A DNA stretch of 64,000 nt from CAVUPF01 sp963777915 (GCA_963777915.1 CAVZSH010000009.1:1-64000), one strand, 5' to 3'; positions 41,634-50,215 are shown, counted from the first letter of the stretch. Numbers and translations are program-made. Notes: a model not told the origin generated them from the sequence alone.

Positions 41634-42932
41634 TCAGGGACCGAGGACGCGCGCGGCGTACCCGTTGGTGAAGGTGCGCGAGGGGTCGAGCCGATCGCGA
41701 GCGGCCTGGAAGTCGGCCCAATGCGGGTAACGGGGCGCCAGCGTCTCGGCCGTCTGGAAGTGGCGCTTGCCCCAGTGGGGGCGGCCGCCGTAGGAGTCCA
41801 TGATCGCCTCGACCGCCTCGAAGTAGGGGCGCCACTGCATACCCCGGTACTGGTGGACGGCTACGTAGGCGGTGTCGCGCCCGTGCGCGGTGCTGAGCGG
41901 GGCGTCGTCGGCCGCCGTCACCCGCATCTCGATCGGGAAGAAGACCGGGTAGCGGTTGGTCCGCACCCACTCGATCACCCGGCGCGCCGCCTCCGGGCCG
42001 TGCTCACGCGGCAGCGCGTACTCCATCTCGGTGAAACGGACCCGGCGCTGGTTGGCGAAGATGCGGTCGCTGCGGTCGGTCGCCCGGCTGCCGGAGGCGA
42101 GGCGGGCGGCGAGGCGGGCCAGGCGCGGGATCGAGGTGGGGAGGCGGCGGCCGGTCGCCGCGAGTGCCTCCAGCGCCCAGTTCTCCAGCACGACGTCGTT
42201 GAGGTAGGCGGCCGCGCGGCCTCGGGGGCGGGGGGGCTCCTCGGTGCGGTTTCGCTCCAGGACGAGGGCGCTGTCGGCGTATGGGAAGGTGAAAAACTCA
42301 TAGTGGTCGTTGGCGTCGGCGCGCTCGCCGAAGCTCTGAAGCACCTCCTCGAGCGGGTGCCGTGTGTCAACCCGGCGCAGGGTGAAGGCGGGGACGCAGC
42401 GCAGCGTCACCGCCGAGATCGCGCCGAGCGCGCCGAGCGCCACTCGTGCCGCGCCCAGCAGCTCGGGATCGGCGTCGGCGCTCAGCTCGCGCACGCTGCC
42501 GTCGGCGAGGATGAGCTCGACCGCCTCGACCTGTGAGGAGATGTTTCGGAGCTTCGCGCCGGTGCCGTGGGTGGCGGTCGAGATCGCTCCAGCGATCGTC
42601 TGGCGATCGATGTCGCCGAGGTTCTCCATCGCCAGGCCGAGGCACGCCAGCTCCTCACCCAGCTCGGCGAGGACCGTCCCGCCCCCGACCCTGACCAGCC
42701 CCGAGGAACGGTCGGCGTCGATCACGCCGCTCAGCGCCGCGACCCCGATCAGGGTGCCGTCGGTCAGCGCCGCTTCGGTGAAGGAGTGCCCAGAGCCAGC
42801 GACGCTCACCCTGCGCCCCGCCGCGGCTGCCCGCCCGATGGCTTCGGCCAGCTCTTCGCGAGAGCGGGGGTGGACGATCTCCGCCGGCTCGCAGGACTGA
42901 TCCCCGGTCCAGTTTCGCCAGATCTCCCCCAC
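41634..42932 (-). CDS. FAD-linked sugar lactone oxidase (D-arabinono-1,4-lactone oxidase-like)
   Basis: 432 residues from GTG 42932. The vanillyl-alcohol-oxidase-type FAD domain has RVSVAGSGHSFTEAALTDG (residues about 41-59; the His is the site of possible covalent FAD), LVRVGGGTVLAELGEEL, and ENLGDIDRQTIAGAISTATHGTG. The ALO-type C-terminal domain ends HWGKRHFQTAETLAPRYPHWADFQAARDRLDP, the conserved tail. It likely oxidises an aldonolactone or sugar alcohol with oxygen as acceptor. The MFS gene lies 11 bp upstream on the same strand, so the carrier may import its substrate. Confidence 0.9.
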   Translation of the reverse strand: MGEIWRNWTGDQSCEPAEIVHPRSREELAEAIGRAAAAGRRVSVAGSGHSFTEAALTDGTLIGVAALSGVIDADRSSGLVRVGGGTVLAELGEELACLGLAMENLGDIDRQTIAGAISTATHGTGAKLRNISSQVEAVELILADGSVRELSADADPELLGAARVALGALGAISAVTLRCVPAFTLRRVDTRHPLEEVLQSFGERADANDHYEFFTFPYADSALVLERNRTEEPPRPRGRAAAYLNDVVLENWALEALAATGRRLPTSIPRLARLAARLASGSRATDRSDRIFANQRRVRFTEMEYALPREHGPEAARRVIEWVRTNRYPVFFPIEMRVTAADDAPLSTAHGRDTAYVAVHQYRGMQWRPYFEAVEAIMDSYGGRPHWGKRHFQTAETLAPRYPHWADFQAARDRLDPSRTFTNGYAARVLGP

Positions 42933-42943
42933 GACGGCTAAAC

Positions 42944-44110
42944 CTAGCTCTCGGCCGGTCGCGCCGCGGCCGGGGCCAGGACGCGGTGGGCGTAGGCCAC
43001 GGTCGCAAGCAAGAGAGCGGCGATGGCGAAGCTCGGGACGGCGTCGCCGGTAATGCTCGCCACACCGCCGCCGGCGATCCCTCCCACCACCTGTCCCGCC
43101 GCCCAGGCCATGTTCGAGAGCCCGGCTGCGAAGCCCTGGTGCAGGCGGCTGGACTCGGCCGCGTCGGAGAGCATCGTCAGCGCCGGCGCGAAGCAGATGC
43201 CGGCGCCGAGCGATGTGAGGATCAGTCCGGCGAGAACGACCCCGAGAACCTGCGCGACGGCGATCGTCATCATCGCCGCCGCGCAGATCGTCAGCCCTGC
43301 CATGTATGGCGCGCGACGACCGACCCGGTCCGAGTAGCGCCCCGCGATCGGCGCCAGCCCCGCCTCCAGGGCGGCGCCGGCTATAAAGCCGGCGGCGATC
43401 GCGGTGTGGCCTCCGCCCAGGGCCGCGATCCGCAACGGCACCAACACCTCGATCGCTCCGAACATCAGCGATGGAATCGCGACGAAGGCGGTCGCGACGA
43501 GGACCGGCCGACTGAGGATTGTCGCCGCCACCTCGCTGAGGTCCTGCTCCTCGGGAGCTCGGGCCTCCGGCAGGCGAGACGCGAAGAAGGCGAGTACGAG
43601 GGTGATGATGAGGACCGAACCGAAAACCAGTTCGGTGCCAATTTCCGCAGCTACCGCGCCGAGCGCCGGCCCGAGCAGGGCGCCGGCAACAGCCGTCCCC
43701 AGCGCAGTTCCGATCACCGAGCCGCGCTTCTCGTCGGGCGCCGTGGTGATCAGCCAGGTCAGCGCCCCGGACCAGATCAGCGCCCCGGCGATGCCCTGGG
43801 TGAAGCGCGCCGCGTCGAGCAGAACGATGTCTCGGGCGAACCCGAAGGCGAGACTGGAGAGGCCGAGCAGGACCAGCCCGCCGATAACGCTGCGGCGGGG
43901 GCCGAAGCGGGTGGCCACCAAACCGGCCGGCAGGGAGGCGAGCAGGGTGCCGGCCGCGTAGGCGGCGGAGAGAAACCCGGCTTCGGCCTTAGTGAGCCCG
44001 AATTGGGCGACGTAGCCCGGCAGCAACGGGGCGATCGCCGCGTAGAAGGTGACGTCGAAGAAGACCATCGCCGAAGCGAGAACGAGCAACCGGCGCATCC
44101 CACCATCCAA
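42944..44110 (-). CDS. MFS transporter (12 helices)
   Basis: 388 residues with twelve membrane segments. Motif A-like ATRFGPRRSVIGG lies after helix 2 and GRYSDRVGRRAPYM in the matching second-half loop. The first helix carries FFDVTFYAAIAPLLPGYV, typical of the DHA1-like efflux group. ATG at 44110 or the Met five codons on. It is 11 bp upstream of the lactone oxidase gene and probably forms an operon with it. Substrate unknown. Confidence 0.9.
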   Translation of the reverse strand: MDGGMRRLLVLASAMVFFDVTFYAAIAPLLPGYVAQFGLTKAEAGFLSAAYAAGTLLASLPAGLVATRFGPRRSVIGGLVLLGLSSLAFGFARDIVLLDAARFTQGIAGALIWSGALTWLITTAPDEKRGSVIGTALGTAVAGALLGPALGAVAAEIGTELVFGSVLIITLVLAFFASRLPEARAPEEQDLSEVAATILSRPVLVATAFVAIPSLMFGAIEVLVPLRIAALGGGHTAIAAGFIAGAALEAGLAPIAGRYSDRVGRRAPYMAGLTICAAAMMTIAVAQVLGVVLAGLILTSLGAGICFAPALTMLSDAAESSRLHQGFAAGLSNMAWAAGQVVGGIAGGGVASITGDAVPSFAIAALLLATVAYAHRVLAPAAARPAES

Positions 44111-44172
44111 TCAACAGCTGAGGCCCAAGTCATAGGCCGCTGCGTCTAGCATCGACCCTCGTCACACGCCCC

Positions 44173-44261
44173 GGAGGGGTGGCAGAGCGGTTGAATGCGG
44201 CGGCCTTGAAAGCCGTTAGATGCCTTCGGGTGTCTCGTGGGTTCGAATCCCACCCCCTCCG
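44173..44261 (+). tRNA. tRNA-Ser(TGA)
   Basis: Acceptor GGAGGGG/CCCCTCC, D-arm, anticodon loop CTTGAAA (anticodon TGA), long variable arm (ATGCCTTCGGGTGTC region), T-arm GTGGG-TTCGAAT-CCCAC, discriminator G; 89 bases, no CCA encoded. A degenerate copy of part of its 3' half occurs at 48723-48741. Confidence 0.97.
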
Positions 44262-44727
44262 CTTTTGTGGCGGAACCGGATACCGCCCCCTCCGCCTTTC
44301 AAACCGGATTCTGCCCATTGGCAAGCGGAGCCTGGAAAGGGGCCGCGAGCGAAAGCCAACATCGCGGAGCTCCTCAACGAGCGCTTTGGGACGGCATCGA
44401 TCGCGCTCAGTTCCAATCTGCTGGAAGGCGTGCAACCAATGCGACTAGCACGGCGGCGACCACGAGGCTGGCGACGATGACGAGGACGGGCGATTCCACA
44501 GCAACAAGCTCGGAACGAGCGCAGCGGTGCTTGAGCGATGGGCGTCGAGCTGCATGGCTAAACCGAGCGAAGCACAGTGTGGAGGGCGGAGAGCGCAGGC
44601 AACTCGCAATCGCCCAACCAATGGGCCGATCCGATACGTCTCGATATCGGGCCCTGAGCCGCTTTTCAAGCGCGGACCAGATCCCAACTCTGCGGCGTCC
44701 CGCCTAGCTTTGCGCAAGGAAACGCTC
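44262..44727. other. Region downstream of tRNA-Ser without a supported gene
   Basis: Frames on both strands overlap and lack signals; a 120-residue minus frame at 44445-44807 is serine/proline-rich noise overlapping the M50 gene end. CCCCCTCCGC just after the tRNA (about 44286-44296) repeats the acceptor 3' strand. No integrase is found here. Confidence 0.5.
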
Positions 44728-45579
44728 TCAAATGCCGCGTGACAAGTACGTCTCGGCCACCCCGACCGATAACGCGGCAGCAAGTCCGACGTAGACAATG
44801 CCGACAACCGCTCGGGTCCGGGTCGGAATTGCGTAATAGGCCCGGCTCTCCAGCGTTGCGCGTGCTTTCCATCTCCTCCAACTCTCCATTGCGCCGAGGA
44901 TCAAGATCAGGAAGAGGACTGGGCTTGGGTAGAAGATCGTCAGAGCGAGCAGCCCGGTCAATCCGATCAGCCACACCGCGGGGCTTAGCGCCGCCATCGC
45001 CCGCCCGCCGTCGAGTGGAACTATCGGCAGCAGGTTGAAGAGATTCAGAAAGAACCCGATGTAGGCGAGCGCTCGCCAAAAGTCGCTGCCGGTCGCCAGC
45101 CAGATCCCCAGGGGAACGAGCGTGGCGATGCTCCCCAAGACCGGGCCTGCGAGTCCCACCCGCGCCTCTGCAGCGGCGTCTTTGCCCATCGACTTCGCTG
45201 CGATGATCGCCCCGAGGAAGGGGATGAATAGTGGCGCCGATGCCTTGATTCCCTCGCGCCGTAGCTGGATCACGTGGCCGATCTCATGTAGGAACAGAAG
45301 AGCGACCAGTCCGACCGCAAAGGGGAGGCCGAAGAGCAGCCCGTAAGCAGCGATCGAGACCGCCATCGAGCCGAAGGTAGCTAGAAGCTTGAGCTGCGGA
45401 AGCAGGACCAGGAGCGTCTTTGCCTTCGCAAGGAGAGCACCCAGCGGCGCGAGGACCCGGATAAGCCGCTTGCGAAGCGGGCGACGACCCGAGCCCGGAT
45501 GGATCGGCTCGTATTGCTCCGCGGCCTCGGGTGAGGATGACAGCCCGATCGGTAGGTGCTCGCTGAAGCTCTCAGACAT
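44728..45579 (-). CDS. M50-family (site-2 protease-like) membrane metalloprotease
   Basis: 283 residues. A cytoplasmic N-terminus of about 60 residues is followed by several membrane helices. The zinc motif HEIGH (in LLFLHEIGHVIQLRREG, about residues 98-102) lies in one helix, and the third ligand region NLFNLLPIVPLDGGRAM is near residue 187, the standard N-x-x-P-x-x-x-LDGG layout. FIPFLGAIIAAK matches the rhomboid-free YdiL/S2P group. Such enzymes cleave within membranes, often to release sigma or anti-sigma factors. ATG at 45579. No cognate anti-sigma gene is adjacent. Confidence 0.88.
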   Translation of the reverse strand: MSESFSEHLPIGLSSSPEAAEQYEPIHPGSGRRPLRKRLIRVLAPLGALLAKAKTLLVLLPQLKLLATFGSMAVSIAAYGLLFGLPFAVGLVALLFLHEIGHVIQLRREGIKASAPLFIPFLGAIIAAKSMGKDAAAEARVGLAGPVLGSIATLVPLGIWLATGSDFWRALAYIGFFLNLFNLLPIVPLDGGRAMAALSPAVWLIGLTGLLALTIFYPSPVLFLILILGAMESWRRWKARATLESRAYYAIPTRTRAVVGIVYVGLAAALSVGVAETYLSRGI

Positions 45580-45655
45580 GGACCGTATTGTCCATCACCT
45601 CAGTAAATGCAGGCTCAGGCTGCTGGCGATCGCTCGGGTCGGGTCATGGGGCGAG

Positions 45656-45940
45656 TTACCTCGGCGGCTCCGATCGCCGTGGAGCCTCGGGCACAGAAGT
45701 AGCAGGCGGAATCGGCGACGCCGCTGGGAGCGCCGATGCCCGGGGCATCGGCGACGCGGCAGGCATCGGCGATGGTCGCTCCGCCTCAGGCTGGGTCTCC
45801 GTATCGCTGTTGTGAGCAAGCGCCCCGGACGCAAAACCTTGGGCGCCCGGCTCGCCTCCCATTGCCGTGTTGAGAGCCACCGCGAGCTCCGGCGTCACAT
45901 CCGCCGTTTCGTCGCCTGACTGGGCTGCGATCTTGACCAT
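45656..45940 (-). CDS. Small Ala/Pro/Ser-rich protein
   Basis: 94 residues. It begins VKIAAQSGDETADVTPELAVALNTAMGGEPGAQG and ends in a low-complexity stretch, MPAASPMPRASALPAASPIPPATSVPEAP, encoded by GGCATCGGCGA-type short repeats. GGAGG lies seven bases before the ATG, a good ribosome site that supports a real gene. No signal or membrane helix. Function unknown. It is divergent from the HTH-desaturase operon, whose promoter lies in the 145-bp gap. Confidence 0.5.
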   Translation of the reverse strand: MVKIAAQSGDETADVTPELAVALNTAMGGEPGAQGFASGALAHNSDTETQPEAERPSPMPAASPMPRASALPAASPIPPATSVPEAPRRSEPPR

Positions 45941-46085
45941 GATTGGCCTCCAAGCTGGCCCTGTGCTGGCTCGATTGACCGAGCCCCCACCGCAGAGTCG
46001 TTTCGGTGGAGCCCCCTGTCGCTGCGGAAATGAGGTTCCGTGTGCTCCAGGGGCAAGATTAGTGAAAGCAGTGTATCATTTATTC

Positions 46086-46481
46086 ATGAATGTTAATTCT
46101 CGAATACTTGAGCAAGTTGCAGAACAGGCGGACGAAACACCCCCTCGCTGGGACTTCCTCACAAACCACGCCCACGTCCTGCTCTGCGTCTCTCAGGATG
46201 CTGGCATCCGCTTGCGCGACATCGCCGCTGCGGTCGGCATCACCGAGCGAAGCGCCCACAAAGTTCTCTCAGAGCTGGTCGAGGAAGGCTACGTCCTGCG
46301 TGAGCGCCATGGACGCCGAAACCACTACAAGGTCAAGCCCGAGTTGCCTCTTCGCCATCCGCTCGTTCAGGAGCGTGAGATAGGAGAGCTACTTGAGGTG
46401 CTGATGAGGCCGGAGACACCAGGCCGCGGAGGCCCGGGGGATCCTGTGCCAAGAGCCAAGGCAGAAGGGAAGACTCGATGA
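46086..46481 (+). CDS. Winged-helix transcriptional regulator (MarR/ArsR-like)
   Basis: 131 residues. The HTH segment is AHVLLCVSQDAGIRLRDIAAAVGITERSAHKVLSELVEEGYVLRERHGRRNHYKVKPE, with a winged-helix look. ATG at 46086 is chosen because a TATCAT -10 box at 46074-46079 is only six bases upstream, which predicts a leaderless message; a longer frame from 45867 is not protein-like. TTCATGAA at the start is a small palindrome. The stop overlaps the desaturase ATG by four bases, so the regulator and desaturase are coupled. It may sense membrane state and control the desaturase, an inference. Confidence 0.83.
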   Translation: MNVNSRILEQVAEQADETPPRWDFLTNHAHVLLCVSQDAGIRLRDIAAAVGITERSAHKVLSELVEEGYVLRERHGRRNHYKVKPELPLRHPLVQEREIGELLEVLMRPETPGRGGPGDPVPRAKAEGKTR

Positions 46482-47596
46482 GCAAGTCAGGCCAAATACA
46501 GGAGCGCTCACTGCACGATTCGCGAGCCGACGAGCGGTGGGCGGAACGGTGGCTCGATGACGGCGGCAGCCTTCTCGGTGAGCCTGCGTTGCCGATTGCC
46601 AATTCGGACGCCAGTCATCAGTTCTGGCGGGCCTCGATAGCTCCGCATGAGCGGCCCTCGCTGCCGCGCAGCTTCTTCGACTTGGCGACCTCGGTTGTGC
46701 CCTACTTGGCACTAACGGTCGCGATGTACCTCTCCCTCAGCGTCTCGGTCTGGATCACTCTTGCCCTGGCGGTCCCGGCAGCGGGGTTTCTGTTGCGGAC
46801 ATTCATCGTCTTTCACGACTGCGCTCATGGCTCGTTCCTGTCAAATAGGCGAGCGAATCTATGGCTTGGGCGGTTCACAGGTCTACTCGTTTTCCAGCCA
46901 TTTGGGAATTGGCGCCACAAGCACGCTGTCCATCACGGCACAGCCGGCGACCTCGACCGGCGCGGGACCGGAGACGTAATGACGCTTACTCTTGAGGAGT
47001 ACAACTCTCGCCCTTGGAAGCAGCGCCTAGGGTACCGCCTGTTCCGAAATCCCTTGGTGATGTTTGGGCTCGGCCCGATCTGGTCATTGATGATCGGACC
47101 TCGCTTCTGGTCGAACAAGATGCGCCCACGTCAGCGACGTAGCGTGATCGAGACGAATCTAGTGCTCGTAGTCATTGTTGGGGCGATCATGTGGTTCGTC
47201 GGGCCCCAAGCTTGGCTCCTCGTGCAGGTGCCGACCGCCGTCCTTGCCGGTACTTTGGGAGTGTGGATGTTCTACGTGCAGCACCAGTTCGAGGACGTTT
47301 ACTGGGAGAGCTCCGAGCGCTGGAGCTACGCTGCAGCGGCACTGCGCGGGAGCTCCTATCTGAGACTGCCAAAAGTGTTCCAGTTCTTCAGTGGGAACAT
47401 CGGCCTGCATCACGTTCATCATCTCAGTGCAAAAGTCCCCAACTACAACCTCCAACGCGCTCACGATGAGATCGCGATCTTCCACGATGTCCCGGTACTG
47501 ACTTTCCGCGATGGGCTCCGGTCAATCCGGCTCAAGGTGATCGACCCGAAGAGCGGCCGGCTACTGACCTGGAACGAGGTTAGATCCCGAGCCTAG
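46478..47596 (+). CDS. Membrane fatty acid desaturase
   Basis: 372 residues with four or more membrane helices and the three histidine boxes of acyl-lipid desaturases: HDCAHGS (about residues 113-119), HKHAVHH (about 149-155) and HHVHH (about 311-315, in NIGLHHVHHLSAKVPNYNL). The arrangement resembles delta-12/omega-6 and phospholipid desaturases that introduce double bases bonds into acyl chains using a di-iron centre. The ATG overlaps the regulator stop (ATGA), meaning tight co-expression. Electron donor genes are not nearby. Confidence 0.92.
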   Translation: MSKSGQIQERSLHDSRADERWAERWLDDGGSLLGEPALPIANSDASHQFWRASIAPHERPSLPRSFFDLATSVVPYLALTVAMYLSLSVSVWITLALAVPAAGFLLRTFIVFHDCAHGSFLSNRRANLWLGRFTGLLVFQPFGNWRHKHAVHHGTAGDLDRRGTGDVMTLTLEEYNSRPWKQRLGYRLFRNPLVMFGLGPIWSLMIGPRFWSNKMRPRQRRSVIETNLVLVVIVGAIMWFVGPQAWLLVQVPTAVLAGTLGVWMFYVQHQFEDVYWESSERWSYAAAALRGSSYLRLPKVFQFFSGNIGLHHVHHLSAKVPNYNLQRAHDEIAIFHDVPVLTFRDGLRSIRLKVIDPKSGRLLTWNEVRSRA

Positions 47597-47643
47597 GCTG
47601 TCAGGCTTGTGGCCCTAAAGCCCTGGCATGGATTGCGGCGCTT

Positions 47644-48021
47644 TCACGCTGCACGCTTGGCCGCGTGGCGGCGCGCATAGAGCTTCTCCCGGATAGTCAT
47701 AGCCCCTGGATGGCCATCGCCGGGCCATGGAGTCAGCAGCAGCAGTAACCGCACCTTCGAAGAGGCGACGACTTCGTGACGCTCCGCCGGGGCAAACTCG
47801 ACCAAGAGTCCTACGCCGCCGTCCACGCTATCCCCGGCGGCGGTCGTGACCTCAACCTCGCCGTCGAGCACAATCAGCCACGCGCGCTCGTGAACCTCGT
47901 GGTCGGCGAGGCTCTCACCGGCCGCCAGATCGAGCACGATCGCTCGCGCGGCATCGCTCGAAGAGAGAATTTCGGGAAGCCGAGGCTTGAGATCAAGTGC
48001 CCTGAGGTCCCAGCTATTCAC
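47644..48021 (-). CDS. Cupin-like protein
   Basis: 125 residues from GTG 48021, with AAGGAG seven bases upstream. The beta-barrel pattern is DLAAGESLADHEVHERAWLIVLDGEVEVTTAAGDSVDGGVGLLVEFAPAERHEVVASSKVRLLLLLTPWPG, a cupin with weakened metal motif (DHEVHERA, HEV). The C-terminus TIREKLYARRHAAKR is basic. The longer frame to 48192 is ignored because the good ribosome site is at 48021. Function unknown; convergent with the desaturase. Confidence 0.78.
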   Translation of the reverse strand: MNSWDLRALDLKPRLPEILSSSDAARAIVLDLAAGESLADHEVHERAWLIVLDGEVEVTTAAGDSVDGGVGLLVEFAPAERHEVVASSKVRLLLLLTPWPGDGHPGAMTIREKLYARRHAAKRAA

Positions 48022-48118
48022 GGTGTCTCCTTCCTTCTTGCCGTCGCAGTCCCCCGTCGCGATTAGGCTAGCTGCAAATCGCAACCGCTGGCCGCTCGTG
48101 CCCGATGCAATCCTTGCC

Positions 48119-48307
48119 TCACCGGGCGATCGCTGAGGGCGTTGTGCCTTCGGCGGTCTTTGCGTCGGTGACCGCCCAGCCCACGCGCTCAATCAGTTGA
48201 GCCGCGTGATGCCCGCTTGCCAGATGGACCGGCTGGACGTCCTCCTGAAGCATGATTGCGCTGTCGTGCTCAGTGGTGGATGTGCTCATGACGATGATCG
48301 TAGGCAT
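48119..48307 (-). CDS. Small conserved-looking hypothetical protein
   Basis: 62 residues: TIIVMSTSTTEHDSAIMLQEDVQPVHLASGHHAAQLIERVGWAVTDAKTAEG. Histidine-rich, acidic middle, helix AAQLIERVGWAVTDA at the end. AAGGAAG lies eight bases before the ATG. No signal peptide. It is upstream of the cupin on the same strand. I do not recognise a named family. Confidence 0.55.
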   Translation of the reverse strand: MPTIIVMSTSTTEHDSAIMLQEDVQPVHLASGHHAAQLIERVGWAVTDAKTAEGTTPSAIAR

Positions 48308-48768
48308 TGCTTGCTTCCTTTGTTAGTGGCGCATCTCATTGGGATTGCCGCGCAGATGAAGGGGCTGTCGCGTGACCACAGGTAACGATCGACGAAGTTC
48401 GGCGCGTCGTCGTGCTGCTCGAAAGGACAGCCTGAGTTGCTGGCCATCTACCTCTTGCCTCCTTGCCCTCGGTAATCGAGTCGCACGGAAGGAAGAGGGG
48501 TAAAGCCCAGCGAGCGAGTGAATGAATGAATGACGCACCGGCACTGCGAACTGAGTCGCTTGGCAGAGCCAGCGCAACGAAGCTACTCCCCTTTCCTAAG
48601 TTTTTGGTTTCATTTCTGCTTGCCTCGATGCTTGGGGAGCCAGCATCCGGTCGGAGCGACATGGAAAACGCAGCGTGCCGAACTGCGCTTTCCCCTTTGA
48701 TGGCCGTAGGCGTCGTCAGGCATCGTGGGTTGGAATCCCACGCTTTCTAGAGACAAGGAGAGAATGCA
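48308..48768. other. Intergenic region with a tetranucleotide repeat and a tRNA-like fragment
   Basis: Contains GAATGAATGAATGA (about 48520-48533) and, at 48723-48741, an 18-of-19 match to the T-arm region of tRNA-Ser(TGA), with TTGG in place of TTCG. Frames on both strands are not protein-like. The methyltransferase ribosome site AAGGAGAG lies at the right edge. Confidence 0.5.
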
Positions 48769-49365
48769 ATGGAGGACGGGCTGATCGATTTGCTCGATGA
48801 GTTGCAACATTACGGCGCCCAGCACGACGCCGCCAAGGCCGACCGTTTGGAGCGGTTGCGTAATGTCGAGCCCGACACCGCCCTGCTGCTGGCCGTGCTC
48901 GTTCGCGCGACGGGCGCGCGAGCACTGTTGGAGCTAGGCACCTCAAACGGATACTCAACACTCTGGCTGGCCGACGCGACGCGCAGTATCGGGGGGCACA
49001 TACTAAGCGTCGACGTCGATCCGGAGCGAAGCGCCCAGGCCGGGTTAAATCTCGATCGTGCCGGCCTGCGCGACATAGTCGAGTTACGCGTCCAGGACGC
49101 CGCTGTGACCCTGCGCGACGCATCCGAAGCGGAATGGGGCATGATCTTTCTGGACGCCGAACGTCCGGCCTACCCCGGCTACTGGCCGGACCTGGTGCGC
49201 GTACTGAGGCCGGGTGGCCTCTTGGCGGTTGACAACGTGCTCTCCCATGCCGAAGAGCTAGGCGACTTCCGAGAGCTGATCCGAGCCGACGAACGCGTCA
49301 GCGAAGCGCTGGTGCCGACCGGCGCTGGAGTACTTCTAGTCGTCCGAGAACCGGCCGCGACGTGA
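48769..49365 (+). CDS. O-methyltransferase (class I, COMT/CCoAMT-like)
   Basis: 198 residues. SAM-binding motif I is ALLELGTSNGYSTLWLADA (about residues 52-70), the acidic motif LSVDVDPERSAQAGLNLDRAGL follows, and the metal-binding region is WGMIFLDAERPAYPGYWPDLVRVLRPGGLLAVDNVLSHAEE with the D-A-E and DN pair of cation-dependent O-methyltransferases. AAGGAGAG is eight bases before the ATG. Methyl acceptor unknown, perhaps a catechol or flavonoid-like aromatic. Stands alone. Confidence 0.9.
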   Translation: MEDGLIDLLDELQHYGAQHDAAKADRLERLRNVEPDTALLLAVLVRATGARALLELGTSNGYSTLWLADATRSIGGHILSVDVDPERSAQAGLNLDRAGLRDIVELRVQDAAVTLRDASEAEWGMIFLDAERPAYPGYWPDLVRVLRPGGLLAVDNVLSHAEELGDFRELIRADERVSEALVPTGAGVLLVVREPAAT

Positions 49366-49641
49366 GTCCTCGACACCTGTGGCCTGCCGTCGACACCATG
49401 TAAGAGAAGTCGAGAATCGCTCTAGCGCCGCGGCGGCGACCGCACCCACCTTGAGCGTGCCTCCCAACATCTCCGCGCCCTCGGGAAACGTCGCATGGGC
49501 AGCTTGCAAAGCAGGCCCTGCCGGTACCATCGAGCGCATGAGGATCCGAGAGCAACTGCACCGCGAGCTGGACGCCTTGCCAGCTTCGCAAGTTCCGAAG
49601 GTGAGGATCGTGGCGGTCAGGGCGGCGGAGGGCGAGGCGAG

Positions 49642-49941
49642 ATGGTCCGTCGATCCTCACTAGCCATGGCGGTGATTGGATTACTGGTATTCGCTGGCTG
49701 CGGCAGTGGCAGAAGGATCACCAGACCTGGCAACAACAGCAACTTAGTGAAGGCTCAGTCAAGTGGGAACAGCAAGTCTTGTGAACAAGCTGCGAGAGCA
49801 ATAGAGGGTACCGAACTTACACACATTAATGAAGGTCGGAAGTCAGGTGAACTGAGCGAATCTACGGCAGCTGCACTCGAAGGAGGGGCAGCAGAACGTG
49901 AGTCCTCTGCAATAGAAAAATGCAAGCAGGCGCTGAAGTAA
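49642..49941 (+). CDS. Small lipoprotein, AAERESSA family
   Basis: 99 residues. Signal with lipobox FAGC (RRSSLAMAVIGLLVFAGCG). The mature part carries a polar asparagine-rich linker and then KSCEQAARAIEGTELTHINEGRKSGELSESTAAALEGGAAERESSAIEKC, which matches the mature part of the lipoprotein at 28581-28811 in cysteine spacing, the H, the G-x-L and the AAERESSA...C end. No strong ribosome site is seen, although GAGGGCGAGG lies upstream. Base composition is less GC-rich than in neighbours. Function unknown. Confidence 0.68.
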   Translation: MVRRSSLAMAVIGLLVFAGCGSGRRITRPGNNSNLVKAQSSGNSKSCEQAARAIEGTELTHINEGRKSGELSESTAAALEGGAAERESSAIEKCKQALK

Positions 49942-50032
49942 GATCGGCCTGCGCGTCCGATCTCACCCTCAGCAAGCGCAATTGCACCGATCACCAAGCA
50001 ACGCTCCGGCGAACCAGCTAGCTTCCACTCCG

Positions 50033-50215
50033 ATGAAAACTCAAGCCAGCAGTACCGATAAACTTGCCTTCGCCACGGTCGTGGTCATCGCGATTATCGT
50101 GGGTGCCATAAGCGGATCGGTGGTGATCGGCGTCGCAGTCCTGGCAGTATTCAACATCTTTCTCGGCGCTGCGCTACTGCTCCGAGCTCGAAGAGCGGAA
50201 AAGCTCGGCGACTGA
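50033..50215 (+). CDS. Small two-helix membrane protein
   Basis: 60 residues: a short polar start (KTQASSTDK), then LAFATVVVIAIIVGAISGS and VVIGVAVLAVFNIFLGAALLLRARRA, ending in a basic tail. Two membrane helices with the tail inside are predicted. No clear ribosome site; the call rests on hydrophobic periodicity. No family recognised. Confidence 0.45.
   Translation: MKTQASSTDKLAFATVVVIAIIVGAISGSVVIGVAVLAVFNIFLGAALLLRARRAEKLGD

Noticed and set aside
44445..44807. Minus-strand 120-residue frame
   Set aside because: Overlaps the M50 protease end and is Ser/Pro/Arg-rich without any domain.
49538..49663. Small plus-strand frame starting RIREQLHRELDALP, antitoxin-like
   Set aside because: Only about 41 residues, overlaps the lipoprotein start, and no toxin partner is adjacent.
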